Shown here piece by piece: positions 54,105 to 63,123 of a DNA stretch of 64,000 bases (its first letter is position 1; every line of letters begins with the position of its first letter). This DNA comes from Paraburkholderia franconis (GTDB lineage Bacteria > Pseudomonadota > Gammaproteobacteria > Burkholderiales > Burkholderiaceae). Below the pieces are notes generated by a model. That model was not told the DNA's origin, searched no databases, and was given only the letters and a program-made list of their open reading frames with translations. The position numbers were made by a program, and so were the translations under genes. The stretch is from the NCBI RefSeq assembly GCF_009362735.1, contig NZ_WHNP01000022.1, forward strand, positions 1 to 64,000. Direction: 5' to 3'.

Positions 54105-54851
54105 ATGCCCGCTCATTCGCCCAGCCTGAACGAGCGCGTCGCCCTCGTCACAGGCGGCTCGCGCGGAATCGGACGCGCCATTTCGATCGCGCTTGCCTCA
54201 GCTGGGGCCGCCGTCGCCGTCAACTACCGGCAACGTGAAAACGAAGCCGCTGACGTCGTCGCGGAAATCGAGCGCGCCGGAGGCCGCGCGATCGCGGTAC
54301 GCGCCGACGTATCGGTCGCGGATGAAGTCAAAGCGATGATTCAGGAAGTGGAAAGCCGCCTCGGCGCCGTCGATGTGCTCGTGAACAACGCGGGCACCGC
54401 GACGATCGTCGACATCGACGCTCTCACAGAAGCGGAATTCGATCGAACGCTCGCCGTCAATCTGAAGTCGGCGTTTCTCTGCACGCAAGCCGTGTTGCAC
54501 GGCATGCGGGCGAAACGCTGGGGCCGCATCGTCAACCTGTCGTCGGCTGCCGCGCGCGGCGCGGGCCTGATCGGCATTCACTACAACACGTCGAAAGCCG
54601 GCCTCGAAGGCCTCACGCGCGGCTATGCGGCACGCCTCGCGCGCGAAGGGATCACCGTCAACGCCGTTGCGCCAGGACCCATCGACACCGAAATGGCCGG
54701 GCCGCTCAAGGCGTCCAATGTCGCGGAGCGGCTGCCCGTCGGGCGCCTCGGCGAAGCGAGCGAGGTCGCGGATGTCGTGCTCATGCTCGTCGGCAACGCG
54801 TTCGTCACGGGCCAAACGATTCCTGTCAACGGCGGGATAAGTTTCATATAG
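54105..54851 (+). CDS. Short-chain dehydrogenase/reductase (FabG-like)
   Basis: 248 aa classical SDR. Cofactor motif TGGSRGIG, NNAGTA, catalytic Ser in VNLSSAAA and Tyr-x3-Lys in HYNTSKAG, and C-terminal TGQTIPVNGGISF. NADP(H)-type Arg follows the glycine motif (NYRQREN). The substrate is unknown. AGAGGAG precedes the ATG. Confidence 0.93.
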   Translation: MPAHSPSLNERVALVTGGSRGIGRAISIALASAGAAVAVNYRQRENEAADVVAEIERAGGRAIAVRADVSVADEVKAMIQEVESRLGAVDVLVNNAGTATIVDIDALTEAEFDRTLAVNLKSAFLCTQAVLHGMRAKRWGRIVNLSSAAARGAGLIGIHYNTSKAGLEGLTRGYAARLAREGITVNAVAPGPIDTEMAGPLKASNVAERLPVGRLGEASEVADVVLMLVGNAFVTGQTIPVNGGISFI

Positions 54852-54967
54852 CCGCTTCGCATCGTCACTTCGTATTGCCGCTACGTATAACCGTCGTGGC
54901 CGCAACGCTCGCGCGCAAGTGCTGATGCGCGAGCGGGCGTCGCGCCCACTTTCGTGCAGCAATGTGC

Positions 54968-55444
54968 TTACGCCTTTCTCTCGCACGCGCTTGCAGCAGG
55001 ATAGGGTTCCTGCAGAGCGATGGAGCCCGTCTCCAGCAGCGACTTGAGATTGGAAATGACCTTCGGCCATCCGCCGGACACCGCGTCGATGAGCTTCGAC
55101 GCTTCGCGCTCGATCGTGTGCGTGATCGAGAGCTTGACGGCCGATCCGCTGGGTTCCAGTTCCATCGTGCACAGCGACGCGCCTTCGGCTTTCAGCTCGG
55201 GCTTGTTCTCGTGTTGCCAGCGGATCACGAGACGCCGAGGCGGCTCGGCCTCGACGATCTCGCCGGCATCGAAGAGCTGCCCCTCGCTGGACACCAGCTT
55301 CCACGCCGATCCCGCCTTCCACTCGCTTTCGCAGTGCATGCCGAACCAGTACTGCTTCATGAACTCCGCATCGGTCAGCGCCGACCACAGCTTTTCCGGC
55401 GTGGTGCGGATGTAGGTCACGTAGACAAAGGTCGATCTAGTCAT
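54968..55444 (-). CDS. SRPBCC/AHSA1-domain protein
   Basis: 158 aa START-like fold of the activator-of-Hsp90 type (YIRTTPEKLWSALTDAEFMK, then LVIRWQHENKPEL). It overlaps the upstream ArsR gene by 8 nt. This ArsR-SRPBCC pairing is very common in soil bacteria and its role is not established; the SRPBCC pocket may bind a hydrophobic ligand. Confidence 0.9.
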   Translation of the reverse strand: MTRSTFVYVTYIRTTPEKLWSALTDAEFMKQYWFGMHCESEWKAGSAWKLVSSEGQLFDAGEIVEAEPPRRLVIRWQHENKPELKAEGASLCTMELEPSGSAVKLSITHTIEREASKLIDAVSGGWPKVISNLKSLLETGSIALQEPYPAASACERKA

Positions 55445-55769
55445 TGCCTTTCTCCAGACGTCGCTTCAGTTTCGAAAGCGCCTTGAGGCGCGGCTTCTCA
55501 AACTTGGCAATCCAGCGCTCGTAGATTTCCTGTAGCGGCACCGGATTGAGGAAGTGCAGCTTTTCGCGCCCGCGCCGCACGGTGGCGACCAGGTTCGCCG
55601 CCTCCAGCAAATCCAGATGCTGCGTGACGCCCTGCCGCGTCATGTCCATGTGCTCGCACAAGTCGTTGAGCGTGCGGCCGTCGTGCGCGTGCAGCAAGTC
55701 CAGCAGCTTGCGCCGGCTGGGATCGGCGAGGGCTTTGAACAGCAGGTTGTCATCCGGGCGCTCGGCCAT
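55437..55769 (-). CDS. ArsR-family repressor
   Basis: 110 aa winged helix (LFKALADPSRRKLLDLLHAH; recognition CEHMDMTRQGVTQHLDLLE). No metal-site cysteines. The ATG at 55769 is used because the promoter -10 lies at 55802-55807, which rules out the upstream ATGs. Two GCAAG-N6-CTTGC operators lie in its promoter region. Confidence 0.88.
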   Translation of the reverse strand: MAERPDDNLLFKALADPSRRKLLDLLHAHDGRTLNDLCEHMDMTRQGVTQHLDLLEAANLVATVRRGREKLHFLNPVPLQEIYERWIAKFEKPRLKALSKLKRRLEKGND

Positions 55770-55781
55770 GAACGGCGATAT

Positions 55782-55831
55782 GCAAGTGATCTCTTGCATG
55801 AATATTAGGCAAGCGATTGCTTGCATGTCAA
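55782..55831 (-). promoter_or_regulatory. ArsR-SRPBCC promoter with two operators
   Basis: Minus strand TTGACA (55826-55831), 18 nt, TAATAT (55802-55807). GCAAG-N6-CTTGC occurs in the spacer (55809-55824) and at the transcription start (55782-55797), 27 bp apart. The -35 hexamer contains the TGA stop of the preceding mutase gene. Confidence 0.75.
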
Positions 55832-57930
55832 GCGGTCATTTGCGATTGGCAGTCCGCGTGCGAAACGTCAACGAACAGACGTGCGAGTCTCGCCACAATT
55901 TCCCGCACACTGCTCCCCGTCGAAAAGCATTCGGCCACGCCAAGAGATTTCAGCGCGCTCTCGCAGATGGGGTCCATGTTTCCGCCCATCACAACGGCAA
56001 TGTCGAGTCCCTGCGTCCGCAGTTCCTCAATCAGGGCCGTGGCAAGCTCGACGTGCGAGCCGGACAGGCAGGACAGTCCGATGACATCCACGTCGTTCAG
56101 CTTCACATGCTCGCAAACGTCGGCTGCTGTCGCGAACAACTCGCCCAATGTGACTTCAAAGCCCGCATCCATCAATGCACTCGCGACAACCTGAGCGCCG
56201 CGGTCGTGTCCATCCTGACCGAGCTTGGCGATCAGGATTCGCGGAGGGCGGCCACGTGCTGCCGTTGCGCGCGAGACTGCATCGCAAGCGTCTTGCCAGC
56301 CTGGGTCATCCGAAAGCGTGTCCCGATACGTTCCGCGCGTGGCTTGCAGATTGACGGAATATCGCGGCCATACCGCTTCCAGCGCCTGCGTGCATTCGCC
56401 GACGGTTGCGCGCGCCCGCATGCATTCGATCGTCAGTTCAAGCAGATTGCCCTCGCCGTCCCGCGTCGCCCTTGTGAGCGCGTCGAGCGTCTCGCGAACA
56501 CGTTGTGCGTCGCGCGTCGATTGCACGTGCGTAATCCGCAGCGCCTGCTGTCGTCGAATTTCTCTTGCGTCCAGCGCTCGACACGCAACGTGTTCGTCTT
56601 CGTCGTCCGGCACGACGAAACAATTGACGCCCACGATCGCACGCTGACCGCCTTCGATCTCCGCCTGAACGGCCAGCGCCGATTCGCGTATCTGCTCGCT
56701 GATCCAGCCCGAACGTATCGTCTCGACGATGCCGCCACGCGCATCGACCTCAGCGAGCAACGCGCGCGCACGGCTCACGATGTCGGCTGTCAGCGCTTCC
56801 ATCGTGTACGATCCCGCCCACGGGTCGACGACGTCGCCAACGCCCGTCTCGTGCTGAAGCACCAGTTGCGTATCGCGCGCAAGACGCGCCGACGACGCGG
56901 ACGGCAACGCCAGCGCCTCGTCATACGCATTGGTGTGCAGCGACTGCGTGCCGCCGAAGATCGCGGCGAGCGCTTCGACGGTCGTCCGCACGATGTTGTT
57001 CATCGGCTTTTGTGCAGTCAGCGACCAGCCCGATGTCTGACAGTGCATGCGCAGCGCGCGTGCCCTGTTCGAAGTCGCGCCGCGTTGCATCGCGATCTGC
57101 GACCACAGAAGCCGCGCGGCTCTCAGCTTGGCGACTTCGACATAGAAATCCATGCCGACACCGAAGAAAAAACTCATGCGCTCGCACACATCGTCTGCCG
57201 GCATGCCGCGCCCGACGAGCGCATCGACGTAGGTGCGGGCATTGGCCATCGTCAGCGCGAGTTCGAGCACGGGGTCCGCGCCCGCTTCCTGAAAGTGATA
57301 GCCGGACACCGACAACGCATTGAAGCGCGGCACGGCGCCCGCAAGATACGCGACGACATCGGCGGCAATACGCAACGAAGGTTCCGGCGCGAAGATGCAG
57401 GTGTTGCGCACCATGAACTCTTTCAGAATGTCGTTCTGAATCGTGCCTCTCAGTTGCGATGGCTGCACGCCGGTCTCCTCCGCCGCGACGATGAACGCGC
57501 CGAGCACGGGCAAAACCGCGCCGTTCATCGTCATCGACACGGACACCTTGTCGAGCGCGATGCCGTCGAACAGGCGCTTCATGTCCTCGACGGTATCGAT
57601 CGCGACACCCGTCATGCCGACATCGGCGCTCACGCGCGGGTCGTTCGAATCGTAGCCGCGCTGCGTCGGCAGATCGAATGCTATCGACAAACCCTGCGCC
57701 CCCTCGGCCAATGCGGTGCGAAACGCGAGGTTCGAATCGGCGGCCTGCGCATAGCCCGCGTACTGTCGTATCGTCCACGGCTTTTCGGTGTACATCGACG
57801 CAAACGGTCCGCGCACAAAAGGCGCTTCGCCCGGCATGCTGTCGAGGTGCGCGACGCCTTCGATATCCGCACGCGAATAGACGGACTTGAGTGAAACAGC
57901 GCGACGACGGCGCGAACGCAACGTGCTCAT
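55828..57930 (-). CDS. B12-dependent acyl-CoA mutase (methylmalonyl-CoA mutase family)
   Basis: 700 aa. An N-terminal (beta/alpha)8 acyl-CoA mutase domain contains KPWTIRQYAGYAQAADSN, GTIQNDILKEFMVRNT and the Tyr-His pair in SVSGYHFQEAG. A linker leads to the C-terminal cobalamin domain with DXHXXG (GQDGHDRGAQVVAS) and the GLSCLSGSH / VVMGGNM segments. The substrate strand reads AFDLPTQRGYDSNDPRV where many methylmalonyl-CoA mutases have ATH, so another branched acyl-CoA is possible. The ATG overlaps the stop of the LnmK-like gene (ATGA), making it the last gene of the Nit1C operon. Confidence 0.9.
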   Translation of the reverse strand: MSTLRSRRRRAVSLKSVYSRADIEGVAHLDSMPGEAPFVRGPFASMYTEKPWTIRQYAGYAQAADSNLAFRTALAEGAQGLSIAFDLPTQRGYDSNDPRVSADVGMTGVAIDTVEDMKRLFDGIALDKVSVSMTMNGAVLPVLGAFIVAAEETGVQPSQLRGTIQNDILKEFMVRNTCIFAPEPSLRIAADVVAYLAGAVPRFNALSVSGYHFQEAGADPVLELALTMANARTYVDALVGRGMPADDVCERMSFFFGVGMDFYVEVAKLRAARLLWSQIAMQRGATSNRARALRMHCQTSGWSLTAQKPMNNIVRTTVEALAAIFGGTQSLHTNAYDEALALPSASSARLARDTQLVLQHETGVGDVVDPWAGSYTMEALTADIVSRARALLAEVDARGGIVETIRSGWISEQIRESALAVQAEIEGGQRAIVGVNCFVVPDDEDEHVACRALDAREIRRQQALRITHVQSTRDAQRVRETLDALTRATRDGEGNLLELTIECMRARATVGECTQALEAVWPRYSVNLQATRGTYRDTLSDDPGWQDACDAVSRATAARGRPPRILIAKLGQDGHDRGAQVVASALMDAGFEVTLGELFATAADVCEHVKLNDVDVIGLSCLSGSHVELATALIEELRTQGLDIAVVMGGNMDPICESALKSLGVAECFSTGSSVREIVARLARLFVDVSHADCQSQMTA

Positions 57931-58742
57931 CGGCGCCTCCAGTGCTTTTCCGTCGCCACGTCGGCGATCTTCATTCCGTCGCCCTTTCGCCGTACTTGTG
58001 TCCAGTGCCTGACACCGCGTTCGTCTTCGGATTCGCCAACTACGTGCACGCTCAACGTGTCGCCCACATCGACGTTGCCGTAATAGAACAGCGAGCGGCT
58101 TGCGAGCACAGGCGGTTCGTCGAAACGGTGACGCTGCCATTCCGCGCGATCGACGAACGCCTGGAAGCTCGCGAAATACAGAAAGTCGGCGCCATTGAAA
58201 TCGGTGTTGGGGCAAGGCAGAAATTCAACGGGCTCGGCGTTCGAAGGCCCAAGGTCCGGCATTGCGGCGTGATCGGCGCAGCGAAACCGCTTGCTCATTT
58301 GCACCATCTGAAGCGCCTGGTCAGGCATTGAAACCACTTCGCCGGACAACGCCGCCAGCGTCGAACGTGCGACGGATCGATTGCTGCGCGCCTTGCCGCG
58401 CGTGACGAACGCCGATGCCATCGCGATCTCAGCGACGGGCGCATCGCCACGCACGATGCGATGCGTGCTGAAATGGCGCACTGCTCCCGTTCTGCACAAC
58501 GCGGTGCAAATGTCGAACGTGTCGTTTTCGGCTATCGAATCGAGGCCGCGCGTCTGCAATCGGATCGCGGTGAATGCGGCGTACGAACGGTCGCCGTTGT
58601 CGTCGTGAAAGTCGATGCTCTCGCGGCTCGCGTGAGCTGCGAGCGCTTCCCAATGCCGGTGCCCGCATTCCTTGAGCAACCAGTTCTCCGACAGGCCCGT
58701 ATAGCTCAGTTGCGGCATGCCCGCGCAATAGCGGTGGTTCAT
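57927..58742 (-). CDS. LnmK-like double-hotdog acyltransferase/decarboxylase homologue
   Basis: 271 aa. The pattern (GLSENWLLKECGHRHWEALA near the start; FLYFASFQAFVDRAEW and YYGNVDVGDTLSVHV later) fits the LnmK N-terminal-domain-like family (TIGR04098-type) with a double hotdog fold. LnmK itself decarboxylates methylmalonyl-CoA and loads propionyl onto a carrier protein. Here the gene is wedged between the flavin oxidoreductase (2-nt gap) and the acyl-CoA mutase (4-nt overlap). The family assignment is from memory of the pattern and moderately sure. Confidence 0.65.
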   Translation of the reverse strand: MNHRYCAGMPQLSYTGLSENWLLKECGHRHWEALAAHASRESIDFHDDNGDRSYAAFTAIRLQTRGLDSIAENDTFDICTALCRTGAVRHFSTHRIVRGDAPVAEIAMASAFVTRGKARSNRSVARSTLAALSGEVVSMPDQALQMVQMSKRFRCADHAAMPDLGPSNAEPVEFLPCPNTDFNGADFLYFASFQAFVDRAEWQRHRFDEPPVLASRSLFYYGNVDVGDTLSVHVVGESEDERGVRHWTQVRRKGDGMKIADVATEKHWRRR

Positions 58743-58744
58743 GC

Positions 58745-60037
58745 TCACGCCGCAAGACTCGCCGACGTCGTTTCGATCGCCGAGCGAATCGTGCCGACGA
58801 CATGCGCCGCATCGCGCGCAACACCCGAGAAGCGCCCCGATCCCCATGTATGCAGCCACGGCAGCCCGATGAAGTACAGGCCCGCTTGCGGCGTGACGCC
58901 GCGCACATGCGCGGGATAGCCGCGTCCGTTGAAGACGGGCGCATCGATCCAGCTGAAGTCGGGCGTAAAGCCGATGCACCAGATGATCGACGTAATGCCG
59001 CTTTCCGCGAGATCGAGCGACGTGCGTTCCCCTTCAGGCCGCCATACGGGTTCATACGATTGGCCGCGAGGCGCGTCGATTCCGTGCTTGTCGATAAATG
59101 CGTCGATGCTCGCGTTGATGCGGTTGTACGTATCGTCGGCGCTATCCAGATTTGCGATCAGGTTGGGCGCGAATTGCAGGCGGCCGTCGCGCAGATCGTC
59201 GAGCCGGCCATACAGTTCCATGCCGTCGAGCGCGAAGCGCCGCAGATCGATATCGCGCCCGCCGTCCCGGCCCGTGACGTAGTGATTCGTGTTGTCGCGC
59301 ACGCCTTCGCGCAGCGGATGCTGCTCGACGGGCATGTCGTAGTAGCGCATATCCGCGAGCCAGTCGACGACATCGCGGCCTCGATAGAAGCGCGCGCAAC
59401 GCGGCGCTTCGCCCACTGCGAGAAACACTTGGCGACCCGCCAGATGCAGGTCTTCCGCGATCTGCGCGCCCGACTGCCCCGAGCCCACGACGAGCACCGC
59501 GCCATCCGGCAGTGCCTGCGGATTGCGGTAATGCGACGACTGCAACTGCACGATGCCTGCGGGCAAGCGCTCGGCCATGCGCGGCACGATCGGCGTGTGA
59601 TAACCGCCCGACGCGACGACCACGTGATCGGCCGTGAACTCGCCGTTCGTCGTCGACAGCGCGTAACGGCCATCCGCTCGACGCTTCATCCGCCTGACCT
59701 CGGTATGCTCGAGCACGGGTGCATCGACCATGGTGATGAAGCCGTCCAGATACGCGATGATCTCGTCCTTCTTCATGAAGCCGTGCGGATCGTCGCCGCG
59801 ATACGGATGGCCGGGCAGCGAGCATTGCCAGTTCGGCGTGACGAGACAGAACGCGTCCCAGCGCTGCGAGCGCCACGTGTGCGTCACCGTATGCTTCTCG
59901 ATGACGAGATGATCGATGCCCGCTTCTTTCAGGTAATAGCTGATCGACAGTCCCGCCTGCCCGCCGCCCACGACGATAACCGTACGGTGCGGGACTTCGT
60001 TCGATGCATCGGGAGCGATGGTGTTTGCATTCGACAT
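58745..60037 (-). CDS. nitH: Nit1C flavin-dependent oxidoreductase (MSMEG_0569 family)
   Basis: 430 aa. Two dinucleotide-binding motifs (VVGGGQAGLSISYYL near the start; VVGSGQSGAQIAEDL about residue 170) and the monooxygenase-like C-terminal GFTPDFSWIDAPVF. It corresponds to the NAD(P)H/FAD-dependent oxidoreductase of Nit1C clusters (NitH in Pseudomonas pseudoalcaligenes). GGAAAG precedes the ATG at 60037. Confidence 0.85.
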   Translation of the reverse strand: MSNANTIAPDASNEVPHRTVIVVGGGQAGLSISYYLKEAGIDHLVIEKHTVTHTWRSQRWDAFCLVTPNWQCSLPGHPYRGDDPHGFMKKDEIIAYLDGFITMVDAPVLEHTEVRRMKRRADGRYALSTTNGEFTADHVVVASGGYHTPIVPRMAERLPAGIVQLQSSHYRNPQALPDGAVLVVGSGQSGAQIAEDLHLAGRQVFLAVGEAPRCARFYRGRDVVDWLADMRYYDMPVEQHPLREGVRDNTNHYVTGRDGGRDIDLRRFALDGMELYGRLDDLRDGRLQFAPNLIANLDSADDTYNRINASIDAFIDKHGIDAPRGQSYEPVWRPEGERTSLDLAESGITSIIWCIGFTPDFSWIDAPVFNGRGYPAHVRGVTPQAGLYFIGLPWLHTWGSGRFSGVARDAAHVVGTIRSAIETTSASLAA

Positions 60038-60103
60038 GATTCTTTCCTGCTTTCGATCTGACATGCGGGGCGGACCGATTGCATCGGCGCCCTGCATCGG
60101 GGT

Positions 60104-60388
60104 TCACAAGAGTTCGACGATCTTCACTTCGGCCTGCGGGTCCGTGACGAAGCGCCGTGCCTGCTCTTCGATCTGCGCGAGCTGATCCATCGCCGCCGAG
60201 CACGCGAAACCATACTTCTCGCGCACGCGTTCGGAGCCGAAATGCAGCGCCTCACGCGCTCTTTCGACGAAATCGCCGAGCGCATAGTACTGCCCGGCGA
60301 CGAAGAACTCGCGTATCACCGTCGAAGGCGAATAGCAGTTGGCCTCGGTGCCGTCCGGCCACTGGACCTTGAAGTGCATGACTGGCAT
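60104..60388 (-). CDS. nitG: Nit1C small protein (MSMEG_0570 family)
   Basis: 94 aa, MPVMHFKVQWPDGTEANCYS at the start and SPSTVIREFFVAGQYYALGDF next, the constant features of the MSMEG_0570 nitrogen-starvation-response family found only in Nit1C clusters. No catalytic motif is known. AAAGGA precedes the ATG. Confidence 0.85.
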   Translation of the reverse strand: MPVMHFKVQWPDGTEANCYSPSTVIREFFVAGQYYALGDFVERAREALHFGSERVREKYGFACSAAMDQLAQIEEQARRFVTDPQAEVKIVELL

Positions 60389-60440
60389 TACGTGTCCTTT
60401 GGGTGAGAGATGCGGCGCACAACGCGCACTGGCGTGCGGC

Positions 60441-61427
60441 TCATGTTTTCGCTTCCACGGGCGCGCCGATAAATGGGCTGTCGTGGAAGCTCCACAACAG
60501 CGCCGACTCGTGCCGCTGAGTGAGCACCACTTCGCGCGACGCATCGACGTTGCCTATCGTTGCGCACGCGAGGCCGCGCTGCACGAAGCGCGCGCGTACG
60601 TCATCGACATGTTCGTCGCGCACGGCAAGCACGAAGCCATAACTCGGAAACGCACTGAGCCAGCGTTCGAAATCGACGCCTTGAGGCCGGGGAATCGCGT
60701 CGAGATCGATGCGCGCGCCGACGCCCGAGCATTCGAGCAGCATCAGCGACGTGCCGAGCACGCCCGCCATGCTGATGTCTTTCGCCGCGTCGCAAAGGCC
60801 GCTTTCCGCGAGCAGCGGCAGCAGTTCGAGATCGTCGCGCAGACGTTGCGCGGGCGCGCCCACGGACGCATTCCAGAACGGATAAGGGTCCTCGAAACGG
60901 CCTCGCAGATCGACGGCCATCACGAGGCTGTCGCCGGGACGCGCATTGAAGCTCGACAGCAACGCTCGCGCGCGGCCGACGATCGACACCGCAAGCTGCG
61001 GCTGCGCGCTGCGCGCATTGCTATGTCCGCCGACGACGGGCACGCCATACGCATTCGATGCCGCCGCGATGCCAGCGAGAATCTGCGCGGCCGAATCGAG
61101 CCCGTCGCTCCACAACGCATCGACGACGGCGAGCGGGCGGCCGCCCATCGCATACACGTCGCTGACGTTGACCATCACGCTGCTGTAGCCCGCGAACCAC
61201 GGCATCGATTGAACGAAATCGCTGACCAGCCCTTCGATCGCGAACAGAAGGTAGCCGTCGCCATCGGCAAGCGCCGCGCAGTCGTCGCCCACCGCGACGG
61301 CTTGCGCGAGATCGCGCGTGCCGCGCGGCAGACGCGAAGCCAGCGACGCGACCACGCCCGCAATATCCGTCTTGTGACGAAAGCCGCGGCTTTCGCGTAG
61401 ACGTTCGACGAGAGCATGCAGACTCAT
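60441..61427 (-). CDS. nitF: Nit1C AIR-synthase-like protein (sll0787 family)
   Basis: 328 aa PurM/ThiL-fold protein: AVAVGDDCAALADGDGYLLF (metal/ATP-binding Asp cluster), VNVSDVYAMGGRPLAVVDAL and DISMAGVLGTSLMLLE. It resembles aminoimidazole-ribotide synthase and ThiL, so it probably uses ATP to activate a carbonyl or phosphate group. It overlaps the GNAT gene stop (ATGA). Confidence 0.88.
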   Translation of the reverse strand: MSLHALVERLRESRGFRHKTDIAGVVASLASRLPRGTRDLAQAVAVGDDCAALADGDGYLLFAIEGLVSDFVQSMPWFAGYSSVMVNVSDVYAMGGRPLAVVDALWSDGLDSAAQILAGIAAASNAYGVPVVGGHSNARSAQPQLAVSIVGRARALLSSFNARPGDSLVMAVDLRGRFEDPYPFWNASVGAPAQRLRDDLELLPLLAESGLCDAAKDISMAGVLGTSLMLLECSGVGARIDLDAIPRPQGVDFERWLSAFPSYGFVLAVRDEHVDDVRARFVQRGLACATIGNVDASREVVLTQRHESALLWSFHDSPFIGAPVEAKT

Positions 61428-61987
61428 GAGCGGCCTCGCGACGAAGTGACGAACCCGCTCTCCGGCGTGAAGCACGGCGGGTAATGCGCAAGGTCGGCCT
61501 CCATCAGATGATGAGACCGGCCGAACAGCGTCTCTTCCGCGACCGTCTGCCAATGCAGCCGCCGGAACAGCGGCACGTTCTGGCTCTGCACATGCGCAAG
61601 AAACGTATCGCACCCAAGCGCGTGCGCACTGCTGACGGCAAGGCGGATCAGCGTCGAACCGAGCTTGCCGTGCGCACGAAACGCCGCATGCACGGCAAGA
61701 CGCGAGCCGAGCCACGTGCGCGGCTGCGTCTCGTGAATCCGCACCGTGCCGACCACCTGTTCGGGCACGCCCGCAATACAGCTCAGCGCGACGAGCAGCT
61801 TCGCATGGCGGTCGATCTCGTCACGATCGTCGCCGACGAAAATGCCCTGTTCGACGCAGAACACCGCGCGCCGCAGCGCATACGCTTCGTTGCTTTCCCA
61901 CGGCAGCGTCGCCCACTTCACGCGGTACTCGGCGGGCGTGAACGCGAGCGGCAATGCGTCGAGCTGATCGAATGTCTCGCAGAACAT
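61424..61987 (-). CDS. nitE: Nit1C GNAT N-acetyltransferase (MSMEG_0567 family)
   Basis: 187 aa GNAT fold: VVGTVRIHETQPRTWLGSRL, FRAHGKLGSTLIRLAVSSAH (acetyl-CoA loop) and FRRLHWQTVAEETLFG. This is the acetyltransferase of Nit1C clusters. It begins 2 nt after the radical SAM stop and overlaps nitF at its end. Confidence 0.88.
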   Translation of the reverse strand: MFCETFDQLDALPLAFTPAEYRVKWATLPWESNEAYALRRAVFCVEQGIFVGDDRDEIDRHAKLLVALSCIAGVPEQVVGTVRIHETQPRTWLGSRLAVHAAFRAHGKLGSTLIRLAVSSAHALGCDTFLAHVQSQNVPLFRRLHWQTVAEETLFGRSHHLMEADLAHYPPCFTPESGFVTSSRGRS

Positions 61988-61989
61988 GG

Positions 61990-63123
61990 CTAGTCCTCGT
62001 ACGATGCCAGCGACGAACACGCGCCGCATTTGCCGCAGCCCGCCTTGATGTCAGCGGAGCGCATCTGCGCATCGCGCAGCATCGCGCCGAGCGGCACGAG
62101 TATCGACTTCATGAACGCGGGCGAAGGTGCAGGATGATCTTCGAGCGGCGTGCCGCTAATCGGCACGAACGGCACGACGAACGGATACACGCCGATGTCG
62201 ATCAGTTCGCGCGAGATCGACAGGATCGCTTCAGCGGTATCGCCGAGGCCCGCAAGAATGTATGTGCTGACCTGCCCTCTGCCGAACACCGCGACGGCCG
62301 CCCTGAACGCGTCCATGTAGCGCGATACGGGCACGCTCGCCTTGCCCGGCATCACGCGCGCGCGCACGTCGGGCGTCACCACTTCGAGATGCATGCCGAG
62401 CGTATCGATGCCGCTCGCTTTCATGCGCTCGAACCAGGCGTCGTCGTCGGGCGGCTCGCACTGCGCCTGAATGGGCAGATCGACGGCAGCCTTGATCGCG
62501 AATGCCCTTTCGCACAGGATCTGCGCGCCGCGATCCGATGTTGGCGGCGTGCCCGTCGTCAGGACCATGTGCTTCACGCCGTCGAGCAGCACGGCCGCGC
62601 GCGCGACCTCTGCAAGCTGCTCAGGCGTCTTGCGCGCAATCGTGCGGCCGGCCGCGAGCGACTGGCCGATCGCGCAGAACTTGCACGTCTTCTTGCGGCT
62701 TTCGTAGCGGATGCAGGTTTGCAGCACGGTCGTCGCCAGCACGTCGGTGCCGTGCAGCGTTGCGATGTGCGAATACGGCACGCCATCGAGCGTTTGCAGT
62801 TGCGTGAAGCGAGGCGCCTTCGGAAAGTTGATGCTGGTAATCGGTATTGTCCCGCGCATCAACGCGCTCGCGCCCGACTCGTCCGGCACGCCCGCGACGA
62901 ACGGCGAATTCCACGCGGAACTGGTGTGCACGGGCACCATGATCGTCACGCCATCGACGGTCACGGCCTTGTGGTCCGACGGCCCCGCGCCGCCGCGCCG
63001 GCTTGCAGCGCCCGCGTTCGGATCGACGAGGCGCAGCCCGGTTGACTGCAACTCCGTGCGCAGTTCCATCATCTGGCGCCGCGTGCGCGGCTCAACCGGC
63101 GACAGGTTCATGCTGGCATTCAT
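61990..63123 (-). CDS. nitD: Nit1C radical SAM protein (MSMEG_0568 family)
   Basis: 377 aa. The iron-sulfur cysteines are seen as C-IRYESRKKT-CKFC, a CX9CX2C spacing that differs from the usual CX3CX2C. A TIM-barrel core follows (LDGVKHMVLTTGTPPTSDRG, ILAGLGDTAEAIL). The C-terminus carries an extra Cys group (GCGKCGACSSL). This matches the MSMEG_0568-type enzyme of Nit1C. GGAGGT lies before the ATG at 63123. It overlaps the nitrilase 3' end by about 30 nt. Confidence 0.88.
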   Translation of the reverse strand: MNASMNLSPVEPRTRRQMMELRTELQSTGLRLVDPNAGAASRRGGAGPSDHKAVTVDGVTIMVPVHTSSAWNSPFVAGVPDESGASALMRGTIPITSINFPKAPRFTQLQTLDGVPYSHIATLHGTDVLATTVLQTCIRYESRKKTCKFCAIGQSLAAGRTIARKTPEQLAEVARAAVLLDGVKHMVLTTGTPPTSDRGAQILCERAFAIKAAVDLPIQAQCEPPDDDAWFERMKASGIDTLGMHLEVVTPDVRARVMPGKASVPVSRYMDAFRAAVAVFGRGQVSTYILAGLGDTAEAILSISRELIDIGVYPFVVPFVPISGTPLEDHPAPSPAFMKSILVPLGAMLRDAQMRSADIKAGCGKCGACSSLASYED

